Shown: piece by piece, positions 48,943-58,570 of the stretch
Position numbering within the stretch: the first letter of the stretch is position 1
Layout of the letters: every line of letters begins with the position of its first letter
NCBI RefSeq assembly: GCF_009831215.1
Contig: NZ_WUTW01000002.1
Span: 1,590,479 to 1,654,478 of the forward strand
Source: Actinomadura rayongensis
Lineage (GTDB): Bacteria; Actinomycetota; Actinomycetes; Streptosporangiales; Streptosporangiaceae
Length of the DNA stretch: 64,000 nt
Reading direction: 5' to 3'
Made by a program: the position numbers and the translations under genes
The notes under the pieces: model-generated
Database searches by the model: none
Seen by the model: only the letters and a program-made list of their open reading frames with translations
What the model was told of the DNA's origin: nothing

Positions 48943-50877
48943 ATGCAGCTCATCAACGCGCACATCAGCTACTACCGGTCGATCGAGGACTCCGACCGGC
49001 TAGATGTCGAACCAGACGTCACTTGCCTGGTCGGGAAAAACGAGTCCGGGAAGACCACCGTGCTGCAGGCGCTCTACCGCCTTAATCCAGTCGAGTCTTC
49101 GGCCAAGTTTGACGAGGTGCTTGACTTTCCGGCCCGATTGACCCGCAGGCGAAAAGCATTCCCCGCTGGCCAAAGAATTCCAGTGGTAGTGGCGACGTTC
49201 CGCTACAGTGACGAGGAAATCGCCGATATTGAGAAAGATCTTGGTGCTGGCGCACTCCGCGCACCGCAGATTACCGTTACGCTCGGCTACCGCAAGAATG
49301 CCAGGACAATCGAGCACTCTTACGACGAGAAGAAGATCGTCGAGCACCTGCGCTCCAATCTCGACCTTCCCAGCGCAGCCGCCCAAGAGGTCAACGCTGC
49401 GATTACCGTTAGCGGGCTGCTTGAGGCCCTAGATGGCATGGAGGAGCCGCCTTCGTCGGCGCAGCAACTCGCCGAGCGCATCCGCAACTGGCGGGGCGAG
49501 AGCGTTTCGCTCTACCTGATCGACACCTATGCTTTCCCGAAGATGCCGAAGTTTGTCTATTTCGATGACTACGACACTATGCCAGGTAAGATCTCGATTC
49601 CCGTCCTGATCCGCAAGCGCGATTCCGGAGAACTCAACCGAGGTGAACAAGCGCTGCTTAGCCTGCTGTCCATGGCAGGCGTCGAGCCGGAGGATTTCCA
49701 CGACACCGATCAGCATGAACACCTGATCCGGGAATTGGAGAACTCCGGAAACGTGATCTCTGACGAGGTATTCGACTACTGGACACAGAACGATCAGCTT
49801 GAAGTCAAGCTTAATGTCCTGCCAGTCGAGCAAGGTGCCGTCGCTCCGTTTGACGAAGGTCCCATCCTTCAAATTCGAGTTTATAACCAGCGGCACCGTG
49901 CCTCCGTCCCATTTGACGAACGCTCCCGCGGTTTCGTCTGGTTCTTCTCCTTCCTTGCCTACTTCAACGACCTGGAAGAAGCAGCCACCAACGATCTGAT
50001 CCTGCTGCTGGACGAGCCGGGTCTGTCCCTGCACGGACGTGCGCAAAATGACCTACTGCGACTGATTGACGAGCGTCTGGCTCCCAAACACCAAGTTCTT
50101 TATACGACCCATTCGCCGTTCATGGTCGCACCCGATCATTTGGAACGCGTCCGCACCGTCGTCGACCACGACAAGGTCGGCACCAAGGTCTCCTCGGAGA
50201 TCTTCAAGGCTGACAGCGACACTGTCTTCCCGCTGCTGACCTCCATGGGCATCGAAATGACCCAGACCCTGTTCGTCGGTGAGCACACCCTGCTCCTCGA
50301 AGGTCCCAGCGACCTGATCTACCTCGACGTCCTGTCCGACCAGGTCGAAGCCAGGGGTCTGGAAGGACTGGACCCCCGCTGGGTCAAAACGCCGATCGGC
50401 GGCTCGGGCAAGTTGTCCACCTTCGTCACTCTGCTGGGCGCCAACAAGCTTGACGTCGCCGTTCTCGTTGACTCCAGCACGAAGGACGTCGGGGCCATCA
50501 AGCATCTGCGCGACAACGATCAGCTCGCTGCCAACGGTCTCATCGAGGTCAGCGAGTTCACCGGTACTGCTGACGCTGACATCGAGGACCTCTTCGAACG
50601 AGACTTCTATCTCGATCTAGTCAACCGTGCCTACGCCAAGCAGCTAAACAATGCGATCACCGCGAGCGACCTGAACACCAAAGACCCGCGCGTCGTTCGG
50701 CAGGTCGAAGCATACTTCCGCAAGCACAACATCGCCGGCGGCAAACTCGACCACTTCAAACCCGCCGCCGCACTTCTCCGCCAGCAGCATGAGATCTTTG
50801 CTCGGCTACCCATCAGCGATGCCACAATCGATCGTGCGACCCAACTCTTCACCCGACTCAACACATTGCTGAGTTAG
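48943..50877 (+). CDS. OLD-family ATPase-TOPRIM nuclease
   Basis: 644 residues; ATG 48943 follows GGAGG by 5 nt. N-terminal ABC/SMC-like ATPase: VGKNESGKTTVL (Walker A, residues 30-41) and LILLLDEPGLSLHGRAQ (Walker B, about 352-368). C-terminal TOPRIM: LLLEGPSDLIYLDVLS (Glu, about 449) and VAVLVDSST (Asp, about 510), then DIEDLFERDFYLDLVNRAY. Overcoming-lysogenisation-defect (OLD) proteins and GajA of Gabija share this plan. No UvrD-like GajB adjoins it, so a class 1 OLD nuclease is likelier. Probable phage-defence cargo between the Tad and T4SS groups. Confidence 0.88.
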   Translation: MQLINAHISYYRSIEDSDRLDVEPDVTCLVGKNESGKTTVLQALYRLNPVESSAKFDEVLDFPARLTRRRKAFPAGQRIPVVVATFRYSDEEIADIEKDLGAGALRAPQITVTLGYRKNARTIEHSYDEKKIVEHLRSNLDLPSAAAQEVNAAITVSGLLEALDGMEEPPSSAQQLAERIRNWRGESVSLYLIDTYAFPKMPKFVYFDDYDTMPGKISIPVLIRKRDSGELNRGEQALLSLLSMAGVEPEDFHDTDQHEHLIRELENSGNVISDEVFDYWTQNDQLEVKLNVLPVEQGAVAPFDEGPILQIRVYNQRHRASVPFDERSRGFVWFFSFLAYFNDLEEAATNDLILLLDEPGLSLHGRAQNDLLRLIDERLAPKHQVLYTTHSPFMVAPDHLERVRTVVDHDKVGTKVSSEIFKADSDTVFPLLTSMGIEMTQTLFVGEHTLLLEGPSDLIYLDVLSDQVEARGLEGLDPRWVKTPIGGSGKLSTFVTLLGANKLDVAVLVDSSTKDVGAIKHLRDNDQLAANGLIEVSEFTGTADADIEDLFERDFYLDLVNRAYAKQLNNAITASDLNTKDPRVVRQVEAYFRKHNIAGGKLDHFKPAAALLRQQHEIFARLPISDATIDRATQLFTRLNTLLS

Positions 50878-51052
50878 ACAGGTGTTCGGGATTTGCCCAT
50901 ATTGACCAGCTCCCGGCGAATCGCAGAAGGGCTAGTTTCCGCGGCATGGCAGGGCAGTGCTGTCCCGACTCAACACGTACGCAATACCGCGCCGCTACGG
51001 GTGACCTGCGTGTTCGCAACTTGTGATCGTGAGGCGTTCGACGTCGTAAGTA

Positions 51053-51469
51053 TCACCGGGGGTCTTGGAATGCTGACGATCTCCAGACTGCTGAGGGAGC
51101 GATCTTGAACGGCAGGGGCTCGGGCGGGTTGTGGCGGTCGGGGCGGCAGCCGGCGAACGGGCCGTTGTCCCGCGACATGAGGACGGACAGATGGGGATCG
51201 GCGTGGTGTAGCCACCAGGTGGAGGGGCCGAGGGGTCCTTCTCCGCGTAGGTGTTCCCAGGCCATCCATAGGGCGTAGATCCGCGAGATGGCCTCGGCGT
51301 GGCGCCACCATTCCGCGCACCAGGTGTAGGAGCCGCCGAGCTTTCGGCGGATGTGGGGCGCGAAGTACTGGGTGAACCACTCTTCCGGTGTGGCGAACTG
51401 GAGGACTCGCTTTTCTGGTTCGGAGTCGGCGCCTTCGCGTGCGGGGTCGGCGGGGTTGGGTTCGTTCAT
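51053..51469 (-). CDS. DUF4913 protein
   Basis: 138 residues from ATG 51469, overlapping the coupling-protein stop (ATGA). Residues about 28-110 (EEWFTQYFAPHIRRKLGG, TWCAEWWRHAEAISRIYALWMAWEHLRG, WWLHHADPHLSVLMSRDNGPF) match DUF4913, rich in Trp, His and Arg. These proteins follow TraG/VirD4-like genes on actinobacterial transfer elements and may help the coupling protein. Confidence 0.85.
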   Translation of the reverse strand: MNEPNPADPAREGADSEPEKRVLQFATPEEWFTQYFAPHIRRKLGGSYTWCAEWWRHAEAISRIYALWMAWEHLRGEGPLGPSTWWLHHADPHLSVLMSRDNGPFAGCRPDRHNPPEPLPFKIAPSAVWRSSAFQDPR

Positions 51470-53184
51470 TCGTTCCCCTCTGGGGCGTACTTGGCGAGGG
51501 ATTCGCGGACGGTGGGGGCGTAGGGGCTGGACTGCCACGGGAGGGTCTTGATGAGGACCGGGGGTGCGCCGGAGGGGAGGACGATGGCGCGCCCGCGCGG
51601 GAGGCTGAAGAGGTCCGCGACGTCGAGGATCTTTTCGGGGCGGGTGGATGAGGAGACGGAGTGGCTGTGGTGGCCGCGTCCGGTCTGGACGGTGGTGGAG
51701 TAGCTGATCGGTTCGTAGTCGCCGATGAGCTGAGTCAGATCGGATAGGAACCTGGGGTCGGCGGCGCCGCCGCCGTAGACGCGGATGTTGGCGCTGGACC
51801 AGAGTTTCGCCATTCCGTGCTCGCCCCAGACTTCGACGCCCTGTGCCCAGCTCTGGAGGATGGTCAGGAGCACGATCCCGCGTGATCCGTAGTGCGAGTA
51901 GAGGTCGGGCAGCGACTTCCACCGGCACACGTTCGCGGCTTCGTCGAGCACACCGACGAGAGGGACCGCCAGTCGGCCGCCGGGTGATGCGGTGGCCTTG
52001 GCTTCAGCGGCTTCAATCACCGCGATCGTCAGGGCCGTGACGAGGGGGCCGGCGGTTCCCTGGCCTTCGCGGCTCAGGCTGTAGAGCGTGCCTGAGCTGC
52101 GGACGAACTTCTCCGGGCTGAACTCCCGCCCCGCGCCGGGTGTGACCCAGCGGGTGACGGCGGGGTTGATGAGGCAGCCGACGGACTTCCGGGCGGTCGC
52201 GAAGACGCCTCCTCGCTGTTTGTCCGGATAGTTCACGACGCCCTGGACGTGCTCGGCGGGCAGTTCGTGCCCTGCGGCACGCAGGATGCCGACGGCTTGG
52301 TCGTCGGTCGGGTCGGAGAGCCACCGGTAGACCTGGGTGATCGGGAGCCCGCCTTCGGCTGCGGCGAGGAGCAGGAACGCGAGCAGAAGTTCGCCTTCGG
52401 TGTCGAAGTAGGCGTCGCTTTTGGCTTGCGGGTCGCGCGAGTAGGCGCTGAAGACGGTCGCGAGCCGGGCGGCGTGGTCGACGTCGACCACGTAGCTCAG
52501 CGGGTTCCACCACCAGTCCGGATCCTCGTTGGCGACGTCCTGGGGGTCGAACACCCACACGGGGCCGGCCTTCTCCCTGGGCAAGCGGGTGGCGTCCACG
52601 ATGTCGCGCTTGTTGCTGGTCACGAGGACCGCGCCGGGAGCGGGGATGATGGCGGGGATCGCCCGGCTGGTGGTCTTTCCGGCCCGGGTACCCCAGATGT
52701 CGACGTGCAGGTCCTCCCACGGACCCCAGAGCGGCTTGCCCGTGCCGATGACTTCTCCGACCAGGACGCCTGGCGCGCTGGTCTTGGCGCCGAGCCGGGC
52801 GGCGGTCGCACTGGCTCCCTTGGTCGACAGGTGGACGAGGTCCTTCTTCTTCGCGAGATGGCGAGCGGCCACATCGACGCGGGTCCGTCCCTTCCGCAGA
52901 CCGAAGACGGCATTGCGGCTGAGGACGGCCACCGCGACCACGGCCAGGATTTCGACGACGAGGACCTGCGTTGCGATCGGCCCCGGCCACGCACGCTGGC
53001 CGGTGATGATCTCAACGAAGTACCCAGCGAAGTTCGCGGGCGGCCGAGCCTTGTGGCCGATCGCCTGGGCGGCGGCGCAGGCGATCCAGACGACGAGCGA
53101 GGCGAACGTGAGCAGGCCGACGGCCGCGAACGCCAGGTAGGGGGCCAGGTCGGGCGGACCGCTTCGACGGCGGGGAGCGCTCAT
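51466..53184 (-). CDS. Type IV coupling protein (TraG/VirD4-like)
   Basis: 572 residues from ATG 53184, overlapping the VirB4-like stop (ATGA). Two N-terminal membrane helices, then the hexameric ATPase: GTRAGKTTSRAIP (Walker A, about 165), VFDPQDVANE, WWWNPL, LVGVLDEAANVC (Walker B) and GIVLLTILQSW. It binds the relaxase-DNA complex and hands it to the secretion channel. Complete. Confidence 0.9.
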   Translation of the reverse strand: MSAPRRRSGPPDLAPYLAFAAVGLLTFASLVVWIACAAAQAIGHKARPPANFAGYFVEIITGQRAWPGPIATQVLVVEILAVVAVAVLSRNAVFGLRKGRTRVDVAARHLAKKKDLVHLSTKGASATAARLGAKTSAPGVLVGEVIGTGKPLWGPWEDLHVDIWGTRAGKTTSRAIPAIIPAPGAVLVTSNKRDIVDATRLPREKAGPVWVFDPQDVANEDPDWWWNPLSYVVDVDHAARLATVFSAYSRDPQAKSDAYFDTEGELLLAFLLLAAAEGGLPITQVYRWLSDPTDDQAVGILRAAGHELPAEHVQGVVNYPDKQRGGVFATARKSVGCLINPAVTRWVTPGAGREFSPEKFVRSSGTLYSLSREGQGTAGPLVTALTIAVIEAAEAKATASPGGRLAVPLVGVLDEAANVCRWKSLPDLYSHYGSRGIVLLTILQSWAQGVEVWGEHGMAKLWSSANIRVYGGGAADPRFLSDLTQLIGDYEPISYSTTVQTGRGHHSHSVSSSTRPEKILDVADLFSLPRGRAIVLPSGAPPVLIKTLPWQSSPYAPTVRESLAKYAPEGNE

Positions 53185-54656
53185 CGGCGCTCCGGCGCTG
53201 GCGCGGCGCTGGTGGAGTTGGCCCATTTCTTGTTGGTGTCGCTCAGCGAGACCTCGGCGTCAGTCAGCTCGACGCGGAAGGGAATCCCCGGCCTTCCGCC
53301 CACCTTGCAGAGGAACTTGCCTCTGCCGGGCGGGGCACCGTCACGGCCGGAGCCGGGGTTCCAGCTCGGAGGCGTGGAGGAGTCCACGATCATCCGCTGC
53401 TCGGCACGGGACATGCGGACGATCTCGGTGAGCGGGCCCATCTCCGTCTGCGGGAGGCCGCCGCAGATGATCATTCCCGCTCTCTCGGCGAATCCTTTCG
53501 CCTTCAGGGCGTCCGACGGATCCGGCAGGGCCAGCAGGTCCGCCATCGTGTGTGTGATCATGGCCTGGGCCAGCCCGCGCTGCCTGTTCAGCCTCGTCAG
53601 CGCGTCCACCCGATCGACGAGTCCGCGTCCCGCGCGGAGCACGCGCCACAGCTCGTCCAAGATCACGAAGAAGTGGCGTCGTTCGGCGAGCCCGGCGTCG
53701 GCCAGCGCGTGCGCCGCTTCGACCGACCCGAATCCGTCGCTCCAGCAGGCCAAGAGCACGGCCGCTTGGAGCTCGGCGTCGGCGTCGTCGATTCCACTGA
53801 TGTCGATGCACACGCCGCCGGGCTGGTCCAACCGGATGGGCGTCGTGGTCGGCCTGGAGAACGCCTGGCCCATGGGCCCGTCCAGCAGTCCGAGCAGGGA
53901 CGCGTGTAGAGGGTCGACGGCAGCTCGGTACCGCTCCTCGTCGCCGCGCGCGAGGGTGACGGCTCGTACGGGATCCGGACCTTCGTCCAGCACCGTGATC
54001 AGGTCGGGCAGGGTCGGGACGCCGGGGTGGCGCTCGTCCAGGACCCGGAGCGCTGCGTGGAGGATGGTCCGTTCGGTGTCGAGGACGGGCCGGCCCCGCA
54101 GGACGGTGACGAGCGCTGTGACCATGTTGAGTCGCCGACCGTGGGCTTCCGCCTGGAGTTTGCGGCGGGCGCTGCCGGTGAGCCGGGCCGCGGCGGAAGC
54201 GCTCTCGCCCGGGTCCAGGACATTGAGGGCGCCGAGCCCCCGACCCAGTTTGACGATCTGCCCGCCCAGCGCCGAGATCAGGTCGCGGTAATCAGGCTTC
54301 AGATCGCCCAGGACGAGGGGCACGACGCCGTAGCCGGTGAGCCCGACCACCATCCGGCGGATCAAAGTGGACTTTCCGAGGCCGGGCTCGCCCAGCACGA
54401 GCATCGACGGGTTGTGGATCAGGTTCGCTCGCTCGAACCAGCTGATGGGATCGCAGCACAGGGTCGCGCCGGTCCGGAGTTCTCGTCCGACGGGAACGCC
54501 GATCATCGGCGTTCCGCTGCCGGCTCCGAACGGCCACAAGCCGCACGCCTGGACCGTCGTCGCGCGCCATTCGGGCGGGGCTTCGACGAAGGAGGCCCGG
54601 CCGCCGCCGCGCCCGCCGAATCCCCGAGGGCCGGGGCGAGTGGTATTCGCTGTCAC
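53181..54656 (-). CDS. VirB4-like conjugation ATPase
   Basis: 491 residues from GTG 54656, overlapping the preceding stop (GTGA). GEPGLGKSTLIRR (Walker A, about 88-100), VPLVLGDLKPDYRD, HFFVILDELWRVLRAG (Walker B) and RQRGLAQAMITHTMADL. It is the ATPase half of a VirB4/TraC protein; the N-terminal half seems to be the separate SCO6880-like gene just before it. Confidence 0.87.
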   Translation of the reverse strand: MTANTTRPGPRGFGGRGGGRASFVEAPPEWRATTVQACGLWPFGAGSGTPMIGVPVGRELRTGATLCCDPISWFERANLIHNPSMLVLGEPGLGKSTLIRRMVVGLTGYGVVPLVLGDLKPDYRDLISALGGQIVKLGRGLGALNVLDPGESASAAARLTGSARRKLQAEAHGRRLNMVTALVTVLRGRPVLDTERTILHAALRVLDERHPGVPTLPDLITVLDEGPDPVRAVTLARGDEERYRAAVDPLHASLLGLLDGPMGQAFSRPTTTPIRLDQPGGVCIDISGIDDADAELQAAVLLACWSDGFGSVEAAHALADAGLAERRHFFVILDELWRVLRAGRGLVDRVDALTRLNRQRGLAQAMITHTMADLLALPDPSDALKAKGFAERAGMIICGGLPQTEMGPLTEIVRMSRAEQRMIVDSSTPPSWNPGSGRDGAPPGRGKFLCKVGGRPGIPFRVELTDAEVSLSDTNKKWANSTSAAPAPERR

Positions 54657-56134
54657 GCGGACTCCCGGATGATGCTCGGTACTTGCACGTGGTGGGGAAG
54701 GACGACGCCGAGGGGAAGGCACGCGGCGAACGCCGCGGACTGGCTGCCGTACATCCGGCGCAGGCGGATGCGGGCCGGGGCCGCCAGGGCGTCGATCGCG
54801 GCGACGGCGGACGGCAGGGCGTCCACACTGCGGACGGTCGCGGTGACGAGAAGCGCGAAGCGTGTGAGACCGGCTCCCCGCGCCTCTTCCCTGGCTGCCT
54901 GGTCGGCTGCTGCTACGGCGACCGAGTCGCGGGCGGCGACGTTGCTGCCCGCGATCTTGAATCGGGCGTCGCGCCGATCCTTCTCGACGAGGCGGGCCGA
55001 CGAACCAGGATCGTGGGGGCGGTAGAGGATCGACACGCGCTTGCGGACGATGTCCTCGTGGGGAGAGACCAGGCCGGTCAGGACGTTCGAGACGACCTCG
55101 CTGCGCGGAGCTTCGTACATTCCCCAGGTGATCGAGATGCCGGAATCGTGGGTGTAGCGGTCCCAGAACTCCTGGGCGGCGCTCGGGCCAGCGTCCTCCC
55201 AGCCCAGTTCGGCGTCGGGCAGGCCGTCCAGGGCGAGCTGGGCGTCTTCGTCGAACGCCACCTTCACCGCGCGGACGAGCTGGTCGGCGGTCATCGGGCG
55301 AGCGCTTCCGGCGCCGGTCATGGCCAGGCCGCTGGTGAGCCCCGGTAGGCGGGTACTGATCTCGCGGGCCATCTCGTCCGCGCTTCGCCGCCGTGCGCCC
55401 GGCCGCGCGGACGCCGAGTAGGTCACGGTGATGCGGGTCGAGACGGTCGCGGACCCGGCCGGATACGTGCGGACGATCTCCGCGAGCGCTCGCCGGGCGA
55501 GCTGGGGTGCTCGCGGATCGACGTTGTCGCCTACCTCCCTGGCCAGCCGGTGGCCGAGGTCGGGAGCGGCTTCGATCGTGACGCTCGCCGCAATCAGGCC
55601 GGGCTCGAACGCCAGCGACGACAGCCATTGGCCCCAGTACGCGACCCACGTGTCGACCTGCTCGCTGTCCACGAGCATCGCGCCGTCGGCTCCGCATTCG
55701 AACACGACGCTGTAATGGCCGGTGGACGGCATGACGATCATCGCGAAGTCGCGGCCGTAGGCGTCTTGGGCCTCCACCAGGCGGGTGGGGGCCAGCAGTC
55801 CGGGCAGGCGGCACGTTCCCCGGTCACGAGCCGTCAGCGGCCCGGCTCGGTAGAGGTTCCAGCCGGCCGTTCGGCCGCGCAGCCACGCGAGCCGGGCGAC
55901 GAGGAACTGAAGAGCGGTCCGGCCGTTGCGGTCCTGGACGAGCATCGGCGCCAGGGCCAAGCCGACCACCACCGCTGTGACCAGCCCCGCGACGAGGGAC
56001 ATCAGCATGGCGAAGGCAACGACGACCAGGCCGACGAAGAGGAGAGCCGTTCCGACCGTCCCGAGCTTGCCGATTCCGGGGGAGCCGGGTTTCCGCCAGT
56101 TCCCGTACGTGCGGACCTCATTGCTTGGCGCCAC
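54653..56134 (-). CDS. SCO6880-like transfer protein
   Basis: 493 residues from GTG 56134 with GGAGGAGAAG upstream; it overlaps the VirB6-like gene by 17 nt. Two membrane helices (about 25-62: VGTALLFVGLVVVAFAMLMSLVAGLVTAVVVGLALAPMLV), then a long alpha/beta domain (DFAMIVMPSTGHYSVVFECGADGAML, RARITVTYS-type strands, LPGLTSGLAMTGAGSARPMT, SIRESA end). It resembles the conserved SCO6880 protein adjoining VirB4 in actinobacteria; probably the N-terminal partner of VirB4. Confidence 0.8.
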   Translation of the reverse strand: MAPSNEVRTYGNWRKPGSPGIGKLGTVGTALLFVGLVVVAFAMLMSLVAGLVTAVVVGLALAPMLVQDRNGRTALQFLVARLAWLRGRTAGWNLYRAGPLTARDRGTCRLPGLLAPTRLVEAQDAYGRDFAMIVMPSTGHYSVVFECGADGAMLVDSEQVDTWVAYWGQWLSSLAFEPGLIAASVTIEAAPDLGHRLAREVGDNVDPRAPQLARRALAEIVRTYPAGSATVSTRITVTYSASARPGARRRSADEMAREISTRLPGLTSGLAMTGAGSARPMTADQLVRAVKVAFDEDAQLALDGLPDAELGWEDAGPSAAQEFWDRYTHDSGISITWGMYEAPRSEVVSNVLTGLVSPHEDIVRKRVSILYRPHDPGSSARLVEKDRRDARFKIAGSNVAARDSVAVAAADQAAREEARGAGLTRFALLVTATVRSVDALPSAVAAIDALAAPARIRLRRMYGSQSAAFAACLPLGVVLPHHVQVPSIIRESA

Positions 56135-57569
56135 TGGCGACTTCTCCTCCCTCGGTTGCGTTGTCCACTGCGCCCTGGATGGCCTGCTTGCCGAACCGGG
56201 CGCCCTCGGCGACCAGCCCGGCGGCGGCGATGGCGGGGTGGCCGACCGCCGCGCCAGGCGCCGTGTTCGTCTGGCCGAGACCCTGCGGGGGCGTTGCCGG
56301 AGGCTGCTCGGGTTCTTGATCGCCGGGCTGCTGGTCGCCGCCCTTGGGCTGCTTGGGCGGCGGCTGATCTCCGGTCTGGTCGCCCGCGTCCTTGACGCCG
56401 GGGGCCTGCCGCGCGCCGGTCGGCCCGCCCTGATCTCCTGCTCCCCGGCCGAGCGCGGGGAGCGCCCGCGCTCCGAGCGCAGCTGCTCCCGCGAGGGCTG
56501 CGACACCGCCGCCGCCTCCGCCCGACGCCGCTGCGACCGCTGGCGCGACGAACCGCATGAGCGCGGGGAGCGCCATCACCGTGCCGATGATGAGGATGAA
56601 TCCCTGAAGCGGCTCCAGCCCGTTGCCGCTCTTCATCCACATGAACGAGACGGCATACAGGGTGGCCGCGACCGGCTGGAAGAGCCCGAAGGCCACGAAC
56701 CAGCCGAGCATCCGCCGCAGCCAGGCATGGCCCTCGGGCGTCACCGACGCCGACGCCGCGACCGGCAGCAGGCCGACCAGGACGACGAGCATGATCGAAC
56801 GGAGCATGAGCATCGCGAACTGCACGAGCGAGGACAGCAGCACCAGCAGGCCCAGCACGATCATCACCGCCGGATTGGTCAGCGCTTGGGCCGCTCCAGC
56901 GCCGAACAGGGCGGCGCCCGCGCCGCTCAGATCGGTTCCATCGGCTCCCGCGTTCCACACGGCCGTCGAGTAGGCGTCCCCCGCCTCGATCACGAGGTTG
57001 GCGACGACCACCGAGCAGCCGGAGACCACCACGAGCCTGATGAGGCCCGCGAGCGCGTCACGCAGCGGCTCACCTCGCCGTTCCCAGGCCGTCCGCCCCG
57101 CCGCGAGCAGGAGCCCGAGGACGACGCCGAACCCCGTGAGCCAGCGGGTGTGCGTGCGCAGGAACCCGACCGGGCTGTCCGGGGAAGCCGACAGCTGGGG
57201 CGAATCGACCGCGATCCACCAGCTGGTCGTCCACTTGACCGTGTCGATCGCCGCGTCGCCGAACGACTTGGCGATGGCCCCGAATGCCTTCTTCGCCCAT
57301 CCCGAGATGCTGAACCAGCTGCCCCCGCCACCGCCGTCGTCGGTCTTGGAGTTCTTGCACAGGGCCATGTCCTTGGCCTTGCCGACGCAGGCCGCGGGCT
57401 TGGTCGGTGTCGCCTTGCTCGGTTGAGCCGACGGCGCGCTCGGCGCTGTGCTCGGCGTCGCCGTCGGCGCTGTCGTCGTCTGGACGGCGGACGGTGTCGG
57501 TGTCGTTGCTGGTCCGCTCGGGCCCAGCGCCAGGCTGGCCACGACAAGCGGAACCGCGAGCGGGCTCAT
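56118..57569 (-). CDS. VirB6/TrbL-like polytopic membrane protein
   Basis: 483 residues from ATG 57569, overlapping the next upstream gene's stop (ATGA). A signal-like start and Thr/Pro-rich ectodomain with KAKDMALCKN, then about six helices (WLTGFGVVLGLLLAAG, LVVVSGCSVVVANLVI, VMIVLGLLVLLSSLV, MLVVLVGLLPVAA, WFVAFGLFQPVAATLYAVSFMW, FILIIGTVMALPAL) and a long Gly/Pro/Gln cytosolic tail. Fits the channel core of a Gram-positive T4SS. Confidence 0.82.
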   Translation of the reverse strand: MSPLAVPLVVASLALGPSGPATTPTPSAVQTTTAPTATPSTAPSAPSAQPSKATPTKPAACVGKAKDMALCKNSKTDDGGGGGSWFSISGWAKKAFGAIAKSFGDAAIDTVKWTTSWWIAVDSPQLSASPDSPVGFLRTHTRWLTGFGVVLGLLLAAGRTAWERRGEPLRDALAGLIRLVVVSGCSVVVANLVIEAGDAYSTAVWNAGADGTDLSGAGAALFGAGAAQALTNPAVMIVLGLLVLLSSLVQFAMLMLRSIMLVVLVGLLPVAASASVTPEGHAWLRRMLGWFVAFGLFQPVAATLYAVSFMWMKSGNGLEPLQGFILIIGTVMALPALMRFVAPAVAAASGGGGGGVAALAGAAALGARALPALGRGAGDQGGPTGARQAPGVKDAGDQTGDQPPPKQPKGGDQQPGDQEPEQPPATPPQGLGQTNTAPGAAVGHPAIAAAGLVAEGARFGKQAIQGAVDNATEGGEVASGAKQ

Positions 57570-58288
57570 ATCCCGCTCCAGGGGACGTAGCCGTCGAGCG
57601 ACTCGACGTCATGTCCCGGCGGGTTGGCGACCCCGTCGGGCTGGAGCTGGAGCCGCCAGTCGCCGTCCTCCCACTGCACCGTGAGGTCGAAGACGCCAAG
57701 GCTGCCGTCCCCGGCGCGCATGACCTTCTCGATCACGGCGCACTGCGGGGTGTAGGTGATGAACCTGAAGCCCGCGACCTGGGCGTATCCGGTGTCGAAG
57801 GCGTTGACCCGCTGGCCGGACCGCCAAGCCGTGTAGGCGTCGCGGCCCGGACCCGCCACGACCTGGGTGCGGACGATCGTCCGCCAGTCGGGGCTCAGCA
57901 GATACCGCGCGCTCAGCTGGTCTGTCGCGATCAGCGCGCCGAGCGGCGAGCGCGCGAAGCAGCGGGCCACACCCGATCCCTCGACCACCAGCGGCCCGGC
58001 CGTCGCGGAGTACGGCAGGGCCACGCCGCCGAACAGCTGCCACGTGACGCCCGACGGCGGAGCCTGCAACACCTCCTGCCCGGTATCGGTGGGCCGGCAG
58101 GCGCCGCTCGGCTCGCTGGTGACGGACGTTCTCGGCGACGCGGCGATCGGCGGGGCGGAAGCAGCCGCGCCTCCGTCGCCTGCGAGCCGCATCATGATGA
58201 GGGCGATGCCGACTGCGCCGATTCCGGCGAGCGTGGCCGATGCGAAGAGGCCGGGGCGGCGTGCGGTGCTGCTCGCGCGCGTCCTCAT
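57566..58288 (-). CDS. VirB8-like NTF2-fold membrane protein
   Basis: 240 residues from ATG 58288, sharing its first base region with the VirB2-like stop. N-terminal helix (LFASATLAGIGAVGIALIMMRL), then TWQLFGGVALPYSATAGPLVVEG, YLLSPDWRTIVRTQVVAGPGRDAYTAW and FDLTVQWEDGDWRLQL, an NTF2-like order resembling VirB8/TcpC. It would assemble the channel outside the membrane. Confidence 0.75.
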   Translation of the reverse strand: MRTRASSTARRPGLFASATLAGIGAVGIALIMMRLAGDGGAAASAPPIAASPRTSVTSEPSGACRPTDTGQEVLQAPPSGVTWQLFGGVALPYSATAGPLVVEGSGVARCFARSPLGALIATDQLSARYLLSPDWRTIVRTQVVAGPGRDAYTAWRSGQRVNAFDTGYAQVAGFRFITYTPQCAVIEKVMRAGDGSLGVFDLTVQWEDGDWRLQLQPDGVANPPGHDVESLDGYVPWSGI

Positions 58289-58560
58289 CAGAAGACCACC
58301 GCCTTGGCGATCAAGGACGCGCTACCCGCGAGCAGGCAGCCCGCGGCGACCCACTTCAGTCCCTGGACGTGCTCGCCCCCTTCGCCACGCCGATGAGTAA
58401 TGGCCATATGGCCGGCGACGAGCAGGAGCGACAGAATGCATGTCCCGGTCGCAGTCCAGAGCCCGAGTCCAAGGACCTTTTGCAGGTCCTCTTGCATCTG
58501 CTGAGGCGGTTCTCCATTGGGCCCGAACCCGTCGGCCGCAACGAGAGTTGCGTTGAGCAT
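58288..58560 (-). CDS. VirB2-like small membrane protein
   Basis: 90 residues. Two helices (LGLGLWTATGTCILSLLLVAGHM and LKWVAAGCLLAGSASLIAKAVVF) linked by HRRGEGGEH. It is a paralogue of the next gene, sharing AHRRGEGGEH and the spacing of the helices. Size, topology and place at the head of the T4SS group fit VirB2-type pilins. Confidence 0.75.
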   Translation of the reverse strand: MLNATLVAADGFGPNGEPPQQMQEDLQKVLGLGLWTATGTCILSLLLVAGHMAITHRRGEGGEHVQGLKWVAAGCLLAGSASLIAKAVVF

Positions 58561-58570
58561 CGGAGGCCGC

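Noticed and set aside
48943..50877. Gabija GajA
   Set aside because: The domain plan fits but no UvrD-like GajB gene adjoins it; OLD class 1 is the safer call.
52249..54291. 680-codon plus-strand open frame
   Set aside because: Antisense to the coupling protein and VirB4-like genes; Arg/Ser-rich product.
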